50,849 bases of DNA, taken from positions 1 through 50,849 of the forward strand of contig JAFGPV010000124.1 in the NCBI GenBank assembly GCA_016936015.1, in the 5' to 3' direction. The translations under genes and the position numbers were made by a program. Positions within the stretch are counted from its first letter, which is position 1, and each line of letters starts with the position of its first letter. The notes below the pieces were generated by a model. It was not told the DNA's origin. It made no database searches and was given only the letters and a program-made list of their open reading frames with translations. Positions 23,801-33,147 of this stretch are shown here, one piece after another. This stretch comes from Pirellulales bacterium. Lineage in GTDB: Bacteria > Planctomycetota > Planctomycetia > Pirellulales > Thermoguttaceae.

Positions 23801-25678
23801 CGGATCGGTCCACATCATGGCCGACGGAGAAGAAGCGATTTGGTTGATGAAGACCGGGCCGGCAAAGGCGGGAGCGTACCGCGCTCCGCGGTTGTCGCGG
23901 CCGTATTGAAATCCCCAGAGCAGCGATCGGGTCGCCAGGTCGATCGCCACCAAGGCCCCCGTCGACGTGGGACAAACCAGGATCCCGTCGCCGTACGACG
24001 GCGTGGCGGCGACCAGGCGGCGCAGCGGATCCGCCTGGAGGTCATCGTCGACCATCGCCAATTGCTGCGACCAAATCTGCCGTCCGCTTTCCGGCTCGAG
24101 GACCAGCAGCCGAATCTCGCCTTCCGCCTCGGCGACGACGTAGAGCCGGTCCATCAACGGCAGCGGCGGGCCGAGAAAATACGTCTCCGGCAGTTGCAGT
24201 CCGTGTTGATCGGCCAGCCTCCCCCCGACGTGCCAGCGGCGCTTGCCGGTGTGCAGATCGTAAGCGACCAGCCAGTTGTACGCTCCCTCGCTCCGGAGGC
24301 GGCGGTTCCGGCGCACGCCGTGGAGCCTCATCTGATACGCCGCGAGGCGGTAATTCTCCGGCTCCGTTTCCACGCTGAAAACCAGACGCTCCCGGCTGCT
24401 GAGCGTGCCGTAGACGGTGTCGTTGCAAAGACGCTGCACGGCCCACTGGATTTGCGAGGCGAAGGCGCTCCGCTGGTTGGGTTGGGACAGGAACAGGTCG
24501 GCGTCGGCCTGCTCCGCCGGCCCGTCGACCGGCACTTCCCAAAGTCGCTTGCCGGTCACGAAATCGACCGCCAACAAATTATGGAAGGTCCGCATCAGGA
24601 CCACGTCGTCGACGGCCAAGGGATGCAGGCTGGGTAACTTCGCGGTCCCTTGCTCCGATTCCCACTGCCCGAGGCGGCGGAGCGCTTCGTCGAGGCGGGG
24701 ATCGTCGGAGACCGGAATGAACCAGCGCAGATTCAAGAGTGGCGCGCCGCCCGGCGCGGCGGCGTTCCGCTGCGGATCGCCCCGGTGCAACGCCCAGCGC
24801 TCGATTTTCTGCAAGGCCGCCGTGCCGCTCTCGCCCACCTGTCGGCGGAGCCACGCGACGGCCTCGGAACCGTCGCGGAACAAGGGCGTTTTTTTGCCGG
24901 CAATCAGGATCTCCCGGCCGGAATAACGCCGCTCGAAATCCACCAGCGCCGCCTTGGCCTTTTCCGGCGCGTCCGCTCGCAGCCAGCAGGTGGCCAACGA
25001 CAACGACAGCGCCGGTTCAAAATCGGCGGCCGCGTCGGGAAAATCGAGCATGCGCTTCAACAGCAAGGCGCCGGCCAGGGGACGGCCGTGTTCCAGGTGG
25101 TCCAAACCCATCAGGAACGTGGCCTCGTATCCCGCCCGGGTGTGAAAAAAACGCCGGGCGACCTCCGCCAATCCCGCCGTGTCGCCGGAGGCCGCCGCCG
25201 CCGCGAGCATTTGTTGCGCCCGGGCGCCGTACTGCTGCTCGTATTGACGCCTCCCCGCCGCCGGCATCGCGCCGATGAGACGCTGGGCCTCGGCCTTCAA
25301 GCTGCGGTGGCCCGGTTGATTGCGCTTCGGCTGAAAAAAGAAGTCTTCCGGCTGGTTGAGAATCTCCCCCAGCCGCAACACGGCCTCGCTGTAGTGGCCC
25401 TGGTCGATCAACTTTTTCGCCTGGGAAAAATTCCGTAACGTGTTCCGGTCGGGAAGCAAAAAGACGTTGTCGACGAACTCTTCGCTGTCGGCGTCGTTCG
25501 ACGCGGGCGTTCGGAGGGGTGCGGCACAAACGTCAGATCCCCAGACTCCCGTACTCCAGCCGATCCCCCAGGCCAGCAGCCATCCCCAAATCGGGATGAG
25601 TAGTCTCCTGCACCTCGGCTGCCCGGGGAGAATAGAAGGACTCCACCGAAAAAAAGTCATCGCGTTATTCCGTGCCAT
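20891..25678 (-). CDS. Giant exported PQQ-like beta-propeller/TPR protein
   Basis: The 1595-residue protein starts with an export signal (about 25-52, IPIWGWLLAWGIGW). A TPR-like helical part follows (about 70-330), then a first PQQ-type propeller (about 340-810) with blade ends such as TGKRLWEVPVDG and LADGELQWKE. A second TPR-like helical part (about 815-1090) separates it from a second propeller (about 1110-1560; FGRELWNLVL, DPLTGRTLWQRQ). The blades resemble BamB-type structural propellers. I see no dehydrogenase active-site features, so a scaffold role is inferred. The start at 25678 lies about 80 nt downstream of a TTGCCA-N17-TAAGAT promoter; a second ATG at 25660 is possible. Confidence 0.85.
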   Translation of the reverse strand: MARNNAMTFFRWSPSILPGQPRCRRLLIPIWGWLLAWGIGWSTGVWGSDVCAAPLRTPASNDADSEEFVDNVFLLPDRNTLRNFSQAKKLIDQGHYSEAVLRLGEILNQPEDFFFQPKRNQPGHRSLKAEAQRLIGAMPAAGRRQYEQQYGARAQQMLAAAAASGDTAGLAEVARRFFHTRAGYEATFLMGLDHLEHGRPLAGALLLKRMLDFPDAAADFEPALSLSLATCWLRADAPEKAKAALVDFERRYSGREILIAGKKTPLFRDGSEAVAWLRRQVGESGTAALQKIERWALHRGDPQRNAAAPGGAPLLNLRWFIPVSDDPRLDEALRRLGQWESEQGTAKLPSLHPLAVDDVVLMRTFHNLLAVDFVTGKRLWEVPVDGPAEQADADLFLSQPNQRSAFASQIQWAVQRLCNDTVYGTLSSRERLVFSVETEPENYRLAAYQMRLHGVRRNRRLRSEGAYNWLVAYDLHTGKRRWHVGGRLADQHGLQLPETYFLGPPLPLMDRLYVVAEAEGEIRLLVLEPESGRQIWSQQLAMVDDDLQADPLRRLVAATPSYGDGILVCPTSTGALVAIDLATRSLLWGFQYGRDNRGARYAPAFAGPVFINQIASSPSAMMWTDPAVVIAEGRVLVTPIEANALYCLNLADGELQWKEPRQGDDLYLACVHRGNVVLAGRRHVRALRLKDGKPVWDGRRVELPEDVLCSGQGFYNGEAYFLPVTSGEVLTLDVDRGKIRSRARSRDGAVPGNLVCYQGRILSQTTEGLSLFSQRDAVQSEVRKRLAQNPNDAEALRLRGEILWDGRKRGDAIECFRRSYALQPDPYTRKLLRESLLEGLQKEFAAYRRDIREIESLLDKPSQKASFLRLMADGLAQSGEPWEAFEQILKLAELQKDRLPMERLSKTLSVRRDRWVQSRLTSLRSEAAPALASQMDAALAARWEAAKARPLPDAAPRFFDYFGNQPAADRVRGEYLALLQKAGHLREAEWNLWLTPPGGDPAVHCDAVAEAAAMYRQADRPEAAAAAYRWLLHRFPETPCIGGITPRQFVENLKTDDPLRRQIDPPDPWPTGKVEAASRSRRNSNTSRYGSYPLPVEGSPGPFFADVNLMLDPNRCTLICTDQFGRELWNLVLTDPRQSRYSTFFHRGFLEARAWGHLLLLSAGGQVLVLDALGSGKNVPPRILWPRSKLPSSEEPVIVDVPWIAQPAVVFPETMTGPAASEAALMTGRYVCFQQTRCLTAADPLTGRTLWQRQGIARGSRLFGDDQYLFVVPPNATDALVLRASDGESLGKRQIESANTTPAERNTALPETYPSSARLRSGKDWITFGRRILRWRYEGNQKQVELFDPWTQQALWTSEKFPAAAQSDLVENETLGVIDPQGKFTLLDLSDGRVLIREALERAPLLEAVDVWRDGQRYYVLAHVRSARRLNQPSHPFHRTSEKYISRGFLYALDRTGKPLWPKPVTVEDQYLVGNLPPGLPVIVFACQNYGQRAGNRRRLQLTLLMVDKRTGRVAYRDTVDASPGLFLMSGDAGKKTLDLQLQQRTVTLTFTEQPWPSPESEKETTKKPHALRSLFKALQGTSQRIIESPLEEDE

Positions 25679-25738
25679 GCTCTTTTTAGTATGCTTCCGC
25701 GGCCTTGTGGTTCCAAAGCCTTTCCGATGGATAGCTTT

Positions 25739-25767
25739 TTGTTGCGTAAGTTTTTGTTATTTAATAT
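25739..25767 (+). promoter_or_regulatory. Weak candidate sigma70-type promoter
   Basis: TTGTTG (25739-25744), 17 nt, then TAATAT (25762-25767) on the plus strand. It overlaps the minus-strand promoter of the giant propeller gene. A transcript from here would run into the hairpin at 25942-25980. Confidence 0.25.
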
Positions 25768-25794
25768 CTTAGATGATTTTTTCAAGCTTGGCAA
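25766..25794 (-). promoter_or_regulatory. Candidate sigma70-type promoter for the giant propeller gene
   Basis: On the minus strand, TTGCCA (25794-25789), a 17-nt spacer, then TAAGAT (25771-25766). This would start transcription near 25759, about 80 nt before the ATG at 25678. It is the only promoter-like pair I noted directly upstream of the minus-strand cluster. Confidence 0.5.
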
Positions 25795-25980
25795 GGATTA
25801 TCAAAAACGGAGGAAAGTGGTTGGGGCAGGGAGGGAGTCCGGCATTTGGAGACCCGCGGAGGGCGACAGGGAACATCCGTTAAAACCGTCTTATCTACGT
25901 TCGGAGAGTCAGAAAAAGCCCAAAAAACGGGAGAAAATGGAGGGAATTTTTTAAAAAAACGTAAAAATTCCCCTTTTTTT
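25774..25980 (+). ncRNA. Possible short transcript or leader upstream of the HU-like gene
   Basis: The 408-nt gap between the divergent propeller and HU-like genes has no convincing coding frame. A weak promoter (25739-25767) and a terminator-like hairpin (25942-25980) could define a transcript of about 205 nt. It matches no RNA family that I recognise. The alternative is an attenuated leader of the HU-like gene. Confidence 0.2.
25942..25980 (+). terminator. Terminator-like hairpin upstream of the HU-like gene
   Basis: GGGAATTTTT (25942-25951) pairs perfectly with AAAAATTCCC (25963-25972) around an 11-nt loop. It is followed on the plus strand by C and seven T. No T run follows on the minus strand, so termination would be for rightward transcription. 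Confidence 0.5.
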
Positions 25981-26086
25981 CGCACTTTCCGGCTTGCTTT
26001 TTTACGAAAACTCACTTTAATCGGAGGGTCTGCTGATTTCGGATGGACTTTTTTCACCACTTCACCTCACAGGGAGGAAAGGATTT

Positions 26087-26404
26087 ATGGCCAAAACAAC
26101 CAAGAAAGCCGCGTCCAAGACGGAGATGTTGACCAACATCGCCAACGAGGTCGATCTGCCCAAGAAGAAGGTAGCCGAAGTGCTCGATGCCGTGACGGCG
26201 GAAATCAAGAAGGCACTGAGCAGCCGCGGCCCGGGCATGTTCGTGCTCCCCGGTCTGCTGAAGATCGAGAAGAAGAAGATTCCGCCCAAACCCGCCCGCA
26301 AAGGCGTCATGGTCCTCGGCCAACTCCGCGACATCCCCGCCAAGCCCGCCAGCGTCAAGGTCAAAGTGCGTGCGCTCCGGGCCTTGAAGCAGATGGTTAT
26401 GTAA
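26087..26404 (+). CDS. HU/IHF-family DNA-binding protein (divergent)
   Basis: The 105-residue basic protein has a Lys-rich N-terminal tail followed by the HU helical part (KTEMLTNIANEVDLPKKKV...VLDAVTAEIKKAL) and a beta-arm region (GPGMFVLPGLLKIEKKKIP and onward). The arm is shortened and Pro/Lys-rich compared with E. coli HU. It should bind DNA non-specifically and act as a nucleoid protein. The start is well supported: GGGAGG at 26072-26077 precedes the ATG by 9 nt. A strong terminator (26435-26464) follows, so it is probably a single-gene transcript. A weak promoter-like TTGCTT...TTAATC lies between the 25942-25980 hairpin and the gene. Confidence 0.88.
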   Translation: MAKTTKKAASKTEMLTNIANEVDLPKKKVAEVLDAVTAEIKKALSSRGPGMFVLPGLLKIEKKKIPPKPARKGVMVLGQLRDIPAKPASVKVKVRALRALKQMVM

Positions 26405-26434
26405 TCCCGCGGAAGAAAATTACGCTCTTGGCAC

Positions 26435-26464
26435 AAAAGCCCACGGTCGGCCGTGGGCTTTTTT
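26435..26464. terminator. Rho-independent terminator between convergent genes
   Basis: AAAAGCCCACGG and CCGTGGGCTTTTTT form a stem around TCGG. With A-rich and T-rich sides it can terminate the HU-like gene rightward and the maf gene leftward; the maf stop codon lies at its edge. Confidence 0.85.
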
Positions 26465-27065
26465 AAATTTCCCGCAGCATCTCCGCCAGCAATTCCAGGG
26501 GGAGACCGACGACGTTCGATTGGCTGCCCTCGAGGATGTGGACCCAATCCAGCCGGTCTTGATAACCGAAGGCGCCGGCCTTGCCCTCCCACTGCCCGCC
26601 GGCAAGATAGTCGGCCAGAGCGTCTTCACTTAAGCGATCCATCCGCAGCCTGGTCACGGCCACGCGCGTCCGGGGTTTGCCGTGGGGGATTTTCCAGAGG
26701 CAGATTCCGCTTACAACCCGATGCTCCCGCCCACGTAGGGTGTAAAGAATCCGTCGGGCGTCTTCCGCGTCGCGCGGCTTGCCGATGATCGCCCCACCGC
26801 ATTCCACCACGGTGTCGCAACCTAAAATCAATCTCTCCCCTCCTTCGTGTCCTTCGTGGATTCGTTTTGCGACGTCAGCGGCTTTTAAGTAAGCCAATCG
26901 GGCCACCAGTTCCGCCGGGTGGTCCTCGTCGCCGATTTCACATTCCACCGACTCGTCCGGAGGGATGACTTCAAACCGGTACCCGGCTTCCAGTAAAAGC
27001 TCACGGCGCCGCGGCGATCGGCTGGCCAGAATCAACGGGGGAAATGGGTCGTTCATGGTTTTCAT
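26463..27065 (-). CDS. maf: Maf-family nucleoside triphosphate pyrophosphatase
   Basis: The 200-residue cytoplasmic protein has the Maf signature LASRSPRRRELL near the N-terminus, the catalytic-site segment LGCDTVVECGGAIIGKP (about 81-97) and the GKAGAFGYQD segment near 165. Family members hydrolyse non-canonical or house-cleaning nucleotides to monophosphates. The gene converges on the HU-like gene across a shared terminator. The ATG at 27065 is used here; an ATG three codons later (27056, MNDPF) is equally possible. Confidence 0.92.
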   Translation of the reverse strand: MKTMNDPFPPLILASRSPRRRELLLEAGYRFEVIPPDESVECEIGDEDHPAELVARLAYLKAADVAKRIHEGHEGGERLILGCDTVVECGGAIIGKPRDAEDARRILYTLRGREHRVVSGICLWKIPHGKPRTRVAVTRLRMDRLSEDALADYLAGGQWEGKAGAFGYQDRLDWVHILEGSQSNVVGLPLELLAEMLREI

Positions 27066-27075
27066 TTTACCGGAG

Positions 27076-27179
27076 GTTATGCTTCAGCATAACGGCCTCG
27101 CGAATCACTTGCGACCTCGCGGGGATTCCTTCCCTGTGCTTGAAATGGACTGCGATTCCGCGTTATGCTGAAGCATAAC
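27076..27179. repeat. Paired palindromes, family E (GTTATGCTTCAGCATAAC)
   Basis: The 18-bp palindrome GTTATGCTTCAGCATAAC at 27076-27093 is mirrored by GTTATGCTGAAGCATAAC at 27162-27179. It lies between the divergent maf and RluA-like genes and takes up nearly all of that gap. Confidence 0.8.
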
Positions 27180-27216
27180 CTACGCCGTTCCGGACGGCGG
27201 CTTCGCGGCATTTGTT

Positions 27217-27897
27217 ATGAATATACCGTTTTCTGTTTTGTACGAAGACAATCATTTGCTGGTCGTTTCCAAGCCGCCGGGATTGTCCACGATGGGGGCC
27301 AAGGCCGGCACGACGACGTTGTTCAGCCTGGCCAAGGAGTATATTAAACGCCGTTACCGCAAACCGGGCAACGTGTACCTGGGAGTGGTCAGCCGGTTGG
27401 ACCGCCCGGTCTCGGGCGTGGTGGCGCTGGCCCGGACCTCGAAGGCCGCCGCCCGGCTGGCGGAGCAGTTCCGCCGCCGCCGCGTGGAAAAGATGTATTG
27501 GGCGTTGGTCGAAGGGCGGATCACGCCCCCGACGGCCGTTTGGGAGGATTTTCTCCGCCGGGACGAGCGACGCCGGCGGATGCAGATCGTCGCCCGCGGC
27601 CGCTCCGGCGCCCAGGCGGCGGTGTTGCAGTATCGGCGCCTGCAGTGGTTTGCAGATTGCTCGTTGGTGGAAATCGCCCTGCAAACCGGGCGAAAACATC
27701 AAATCCGGCTGCAACTGGCCGCGCATGGACATCCCGTGTTAGGGGATCGGCGATACGGCAGCCGCCGCGATTTTTCGCCGGGCATCGCCCTGCACGCGCG
27801 ACAGCTCGTCCTGCGGCATCCGGTTCGTGACGAACGGTTGACGTTTACTTCGCCGCCGCCGCCGTCTTGGCAACGCTTCGGCGTTCGGGTAATGTAA
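27217..27897 (+). CDS. RluA-family pseudouridine synthase
   Basis: The 226-residue protein contains the RluA catalytic motif in the form VSRLDRPVSGVV (the Asp is the catalytic residue) and the C-terminal GRKHQIRLQLAAHGHPVLGD segment. It should isomerise uridine in rRNA or tRNA; the target cannot be told from the sequence. It has no S4 domain, and its length suits the shorter RluA-type enzymes. The ATG at 27217 gives a normal N-terminus (MNIPFSVLYEDNHLLVVSKP). The kinase gene follows after 7 nt, so the two are probably cotranscribed. Confidence 0.92.
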   Translation: MNIPFSVLYEDNHLLVVSKPPGLSTMGAKAGTTTLFSLAKEYIKRRYRKPGNVYLGVVSRLDRPVSGVVALARTSKAAARLAEQFRRRRVEKMYWALVEGRITPPTAVWEDFLRRDERRRRMQIVARGRSGAQAAVLQYRRLQWFADCSLVEIALQTGRKHQIRLQLAAHGHPVLGDRRYGSRRDFSPGIALHARQLVLRHPVRDERLTFTSPPPPSWQRFGVRVM

Positions 27898-27904
27898 GAG
27901 TGGC

Positions 27905-29353
27905 ATGTCCGATTACGACCGTCCCACCTTCGAGCATTGTGCGATCGCCAGCGGCCTGCTGAACCGGGAGCAGATCGACGAGGCCCGCACCCGGATCCGC
28001 TGGTCACAAGGGGACGAGGCCGATCCGGGCGCCCCGCCCTCCGACAAGCAGCTTGCCGAACGGCTGGTGGAAATGGGCCTGTTGAACGCCTGGCAGGCGA
28101 AGCAGTTGCTCGACGGGCGGAGAAAGTTCAACTTGGAGCATTATTGGATCATCGATTCGCTGGGCCAGGGCGGCATGGGACAGGTCTTCAAGGCTCGCGA
28201 CGCCCACAACGACCGCATCGTGGCCGTCAAGGTGCTACCCCGGCACAAGTCCACTCCCGAGGCCATCGAGAATTTCAGCCGGGAAATTCAGGCCATGAAG
28301 AGCATGAACCACGCCAAGCTCGTGGCCGCCTTGGACGCCGGACACGACGGCAACGTCCACTTCCTGGTCACCGAATACGTCCCCGGCGTCGATCTGCGGA
28401 AGCTGATCCGCCGCACCGGTCCCTTGGGCATGACCGTCGCGGCGAACGTCATTTATCAAGTCGCCGAAGGATTGGCCCACGCCCACGCCCAGGGAATCAT
28501 CCATCGCGACGTGAAACCGGGCAACGTCCTGGTCACTCCCGAGGGCGAGGTCAAGCTCTCGGACCTGGGGCTGGCCGGCCCGCTGGAGACCGACGCCGAG
28601 AACGATCCCCGGCACGGCAAGATCGTGGGCACGGCCGATTATCTCTCGCCCGACCAGCTCAACACCCCGGGCAATCCGACCCCCGGTTGGGACATCTACG
28701 CCCTGGGCTGCACGCTGTACTACGCGGTGACCGGCAAGGTCCCCTTTCCGGGCGGGGGCGTGGCCGACAAAGTCCGGGCGCATTTGGCGCTCCGGCCGCT
28801 CGATCCACGCAGGCTGAATCCCCGGCTGACGGCGGAGTTCGTCGACGCCCTGGCGGACATGATGGACAAGGATCCCGCCCAGCGGCTCCCTTCGGCCCAG
28901 GCGGTGATGGATCGGCTGCGGCCCTGGCTGCCCGGCGGCCCGAAGGCGGACGCGGCGACCGGCGCGGTGGAGTATCCGTCCTCGAGGACGCCGCCGGTGG
29001 CCACGCCACCGCCCGTCGTGCCGCCGCAACTCGCCACGCCGCCGATGCTCCCCTCGCGGCCTCCGGTTGCCGCGAGAATCCGCTCCCAGGAATCCGAGGG
29101 GATCGAAGACACGAAAAGCGACTTTCCCGAGTTGCCCCGGGCGACCGACGGCTCTGAAAGCGATGCGTTGCTGGTGTTGCCGCCGGGCGACGCTTTCGCC
29201 GAGGAGGATTCCTCCTCCCGGGAAATCCCCACGCTTCCGGCCGAGAACGAAAAACCCCTGCCCAATCACCCCCTGGGATTCTTCCTGATCCTGTTCGGCA
29301 TTTGCGCCGCAACCATCTTCCTGTGGCTGCTCGTCAAGGTGTTCTTTCTCTGA
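27905..29353 (+). CDS. Membrane-anchored Ser/Thr protein kinase
   Basis: The 482-residue kinase has an N-terminal helical module (about 10-72) ending ERLVEMGLLNAWQAKQLLDG. The kinase domain follows: glycine loop GQGGMG (87-92), VAVK lysine (Lys109), IIHRDVKPGN (His200-Arg201-Asp202) and DLG (220-222) in place of DFG. A Pro/Ala-rich linker (about 320-450) leads to one C-terminal membrane helix (about 455-480), with nothing substantial outside. It should phosphorylate cytoplasmic or membrane substrates. The N-terminal module resembles the N-terminus of the propeller protein at 35822-39331. The start lies 7 nt after the pseudouridine synthase stop. Confidence 0.93.
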   Translation: MSDYDRPTFEHCAIASGLLNREQIDEARTRIRWSQGDEADPGAPPSDKQLAERLVEMGLLNAWQAKQLLDGRRKFNLEHYWIIDSLGQGGMGQVFKARDAHNDRIVAVKVLPRHKSTPEAIENFSREIQAMKSMNHAKLVAALDAGHDGNVHFLVTEYVPGVDLRKLIRRTGPLGMTVAANVIYQVAEGLAHAHAQGIIHRDVKPGNVLVTPEGEVKLSDLGLAGPLETDAENDPRHGKIVGTADYLSPDQLNTPGNPTPGWDIYALGCTLYYAVTGKVPFPGGGVADKVRAHLALRPLDPRRLNPRLTAEFVDALADMMDKDPAQRLPSAQAVMDRLRPWLPGGPKADAATGAVEYPSSRTPPVATPPPVVPPQLATPPMLPSRPPVAARIRSQESEGIEDTKSDFPELPRATDGSESDALLVLPPGDAFAEEDSSSREIPTLPAENEKPLPNHPLGFFLILFGICAATIFLWLLVKVFFL

Positions 29354-29444
29354 CGTCCACTTGCAGATCCGCTAAGGGTGGTTTCTCCGACTAGGAATTT
29401 TCCTGATGGTTGCGTGATATCGCGGGTTAATTTGGCAGGTGTGT

Positions 29445-29472
29445 TTGACAAATTGATTTCTAAACATAGTTT
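29445..29472 (+). promoter_or_regulatory. Candidate promoter upstream of the secreted protein gene
   Basis: TTGACA (29445-29450), 16 nt, then TAGTTT (29467-29472). The -35 element is perfect and the -10 is weak. It lies in the 255-nt gap after the kinase gene; I saw nothing else in that gap. Confidence 0.35.
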
Positions 29473-29608
29473 TTAGGTAGAGAGCGGCGAAACAAGCCCG
29501 CCAATCTCAGGGAACAACGTTTCCTACGCGCCTCGGCGTTGTCTCCCTTGTCGGAAAACACCCTATCCGAAACGTCCGTTCTTTACTAAAAACTCGCCGA
29601 GGTGTTCT

Positions 29609-30268
29609 ATGTGGACCAACAATACCTATTGTCTGCGCCGAGGACGTCCGTGGATCCTGCTGGCCGTCGCGTTGAACCTGGGATTCGCGGGATGGGCCTG
29701 GGGGCAGACTCCCGCGGCCGTCGTCCGCATTGAGGCGGATTGGGAACTGGTGTTGGGCGCTCCCGACACCGGCAACGATTCGCCGCAAATTGTGTGCGTG
29801 CTTTCGCCGACGAACAACGTCGGCGGGATATACAGCGTTTTCGAGCTAAACCAGCAGAGCCTGCCCTTTTTCTCGCCCGGCGGACTGCAACTCCAGTTAT
29901 GGGAGGGGGAGAACCTCCTGTCCGAGTGCAAGCAATCGTCGGGCTATTTGCTCCAACACGAGGGGGAAACCGTCACCTGGACCCAGGCGATGGAGCTTCG
30001 CAACGGGCGGTTGTGGTTCGAGGTGCTCCACGGTCAATCGACCACCTGGGGCGTTTTTGGCGATGCGGAAGGAGCTTTGAGCGTCAGCGTGCCCAGCAGC
30101 CGGGAAAACCTCGATACCTTTGACCTGGAAGTCTCGCTGAAAAACTCCGGCGTCGGCTTCGGCGGCAACCGTGTCCAGTCGATGATCCTCAAGCGACTCC
30201 GTTTCACCAACGCCAGCGGCGAAACATGGGAGCAAAACGTCAACCAAAGCGTTCGCCAATTCCAATGA
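29609..30268 (+). CDS. Secreted protein of unknown function upstream of a TadG-like gene
   Basis: The 219-residue protein has a basic N-terminus and a signal peptide (about 14-33, ending AGWAWGQ). The rest looks like a beta-rich domain. I recognise no family. GAGGTG lies 5 nt before the ATG. The TadG-like gene follows after 56 nt on the same strand, so a shared role at the cell surface is possible, but only the proximity supports it. Confidence 0.7.
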   Translation: MWTNNTYCLRRGRPWILLAVALNLGFAGWAWGQTPAAVVRIEADWELVLGAPDTGNDSPQIVCVLSPTNNVGGIYSVFELNQQSLPFFSPGGLQLQLWEGENLLSECKQSSGYLLQHEGETVTWTQAMELRNGRLWFEVLHGQSTTWGVFGDAEGALSVSVPSSRENLDTFDLEVSLKNSGVGFGGNRVQSMILKRLRFTNASGETWEQNVNQSVRQFQ

Positions 30269-30324
30269 GAACCGCGGTCGGCTGACGCGGAAATCCGCGA
30301 TCCGACAGCGGAAGGAGTATATTT

Positions 30325-31467
30325 ATGCAACCTCGATTTCTTCATTACCGTCGATCGGGCAACATCATCGTGTTGACCTCCCTTCTGATGGTTGCGATGG
30401 TCGGCATGTTGGCGTTCGCCGTGGACCTGGGCTATGTGCAGGTCGTGGGAACCGAACTACAGCGAGCGGCCGACGCGGCGGCGATTGCCGCCACTTGGGA
30501 ACTGATGGATCAGAATTTATTGACCAACACCTACAATCCCGCGGTTGCCGAGCAGAATGCGCGGAATTTCGCGGCGGAATACGCCCAGCGCAACCTGGTG
30601 GGAGGAACGGCGTCGAACTTGGCGGTCGAGGACGTGGTCATCGGTCACTTGATGAATCCCTCGAATCCCGCCGAAGCGATCAATACGGGCTACGCCGGCC
30701 CGTCCAACGCCGTCCAAGTCCGGGTGCGGCGGACGGCGGCCGAGAACGGCGAAATTCCACTGTTTTTCGCCCGGGCGCTGGGCGTCAATTCCCTGCCTAA
30801 TCAGGCCGCCGCCACCGCCGCCTTTATGGACAATTTTTCAGGCTTCAAACCGCCCAGCAACGGCAATAACCTGGGCGTTCTCCCCTTTGCGCTGGACCAG
30901 TACACCTGGAATCGGCTGCTGCAGGGCATCGGCACGGATTTCTGGACCTGGGATCCGGTTGAGCAGCGGGTCAAGCCCGGGCCGGACGGGGTCCTCGAGG
31001 TCAACTTGTATCCGCAAGACACCGGAGCGCCCGGCAATCGCGGCACGGTGGACATCGGCAGTTCGAACAACAGCACCGCCGACATCGCCCGGCAGATCCT
31101 CCACGGCGTCAGTCCCGCGGATCTGGCCCGTCTCGGCGGCGAACTGAAACTCAATGAAGAGGGAAAACTGTACCTCAACGGCGATCCCGGCATCAGCGCC
31201 GGCATGAAGGACGAATTGGCGTCGATTAAAGGCAAGCCCCGCACGATCCTCATTTTCAGCGACGTGACCGGGCCGGGCAACAACGCCACCTACACGATCG
31301 TGCAATTCGCCGGCATCCGGATCATGGAGGTCAAACTGACCGGCAGTATGAGCAGCAAGCGGGTGATCATCCAACCGGCGTTCGTGGAGGAGCAAGGAGG
31401 AATCCCCTCCGACGATCCCGAGAAAAAAAGTTATTTTGTCACGTCGCCGGTGTGGTTGGTGCGTTGA
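30325..31467 (+). CDS. TadE/TadG-like pilus-assembly family protein
   Basis: The 380-residue protein begins with the TadG-like pattern: a short basic segment (RRSGNIIVLTSLLMVAMVGM) running into a single membrane helix (to about 35), followed by DLGYVQVVGTELQRAADAAA, the hallmark of the family. A large extracytoplasmic domain of unknown fold follows. The family is tied to Flp/Tad pili or surface structures, but no other tad gene is in the window. AAGGAG precedes the ATG by about 9 nt. Many planctomycetes carry scattered copies of such proteins. Confidence 0.82.
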   Translation: MQPRFLHYRRSGNIIVLTSLLMVAMVGMLAFAVDLGYVQVVGTELQRAADAAAIAATWELMDQNLLTNTYNPAVAEQNARNFAAEYAQRNLVGGTASNLAVEDVVIGHLMNPSNPAEAINTGYAGPSNAVQVRVRRTAAENGEIPLFFARALGVNSLPNQAAATAAFMDNFSGFKPPSNGNNLGVLPFALDQYTWNRLLQGIGTDFWTWDPVEQRVKPGPDGVLEVNLYPQDTGAPGNRGTVDIGSSNNSTADIARQILHGVSPADLARLGGELKLNEEGKLYLNGDPGISAGMKDELASIKGKPRTILIFSDVTGPGNNATYTIVQFAGIRIMEVKLTGSMSSKRVIIQPAFVEEQGGIPSDDPEKKSYFVTSPVWLVR

Positions 31468-31528
31468 AAAAAAGGAAGCGGCGTTCCGTCGCTTCTTGCG
31501 ATAGAAAACCCTTTGAGTTGCGCGAGCG

Positions 31529-31548
31529 GAAGCGGCAAGACGCCGCTT

Positions 31549-31556
<8 letters not shown>
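31529..31556. terminator. Hairpin between convergent genes
   Basis: GAAGCGGC (31529-31536) pairs with GCCGCTTC (31542-31549) around AAGAC and is followed by TACTTTTTC on the plus strand. It overlaps the stop codon of the minus-strand gene. A weaker GAAGCGGCG/CGTCGCTTC hairpin lies at about 31477-31499. Confidence 0.45.

Positions 31557-33143
<1,587 letters not shown>

Positions 33144-33147
<4 letters not shown>

Noticed and set aside
22208-24637. Long plus-strand open frame (about 809 codons) opposite the giant propeller gene
   Set aside because: It lies fully antisense to a gene with clear propeller motifs; its translation is rich in Arg, Gly and Gln with no domain pattern, as expected of a shadow frame in high-G+C DNA.
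20891-25678. PQQ-dependent alcohol dehydrogenase
   Set aside because: The propeller blades resemble the PQQ repeat, but no disulfide/active-site Asp pattern or haem motif is visible, and TPR segments separate two propellers. A structural BamB-like role is more likely.
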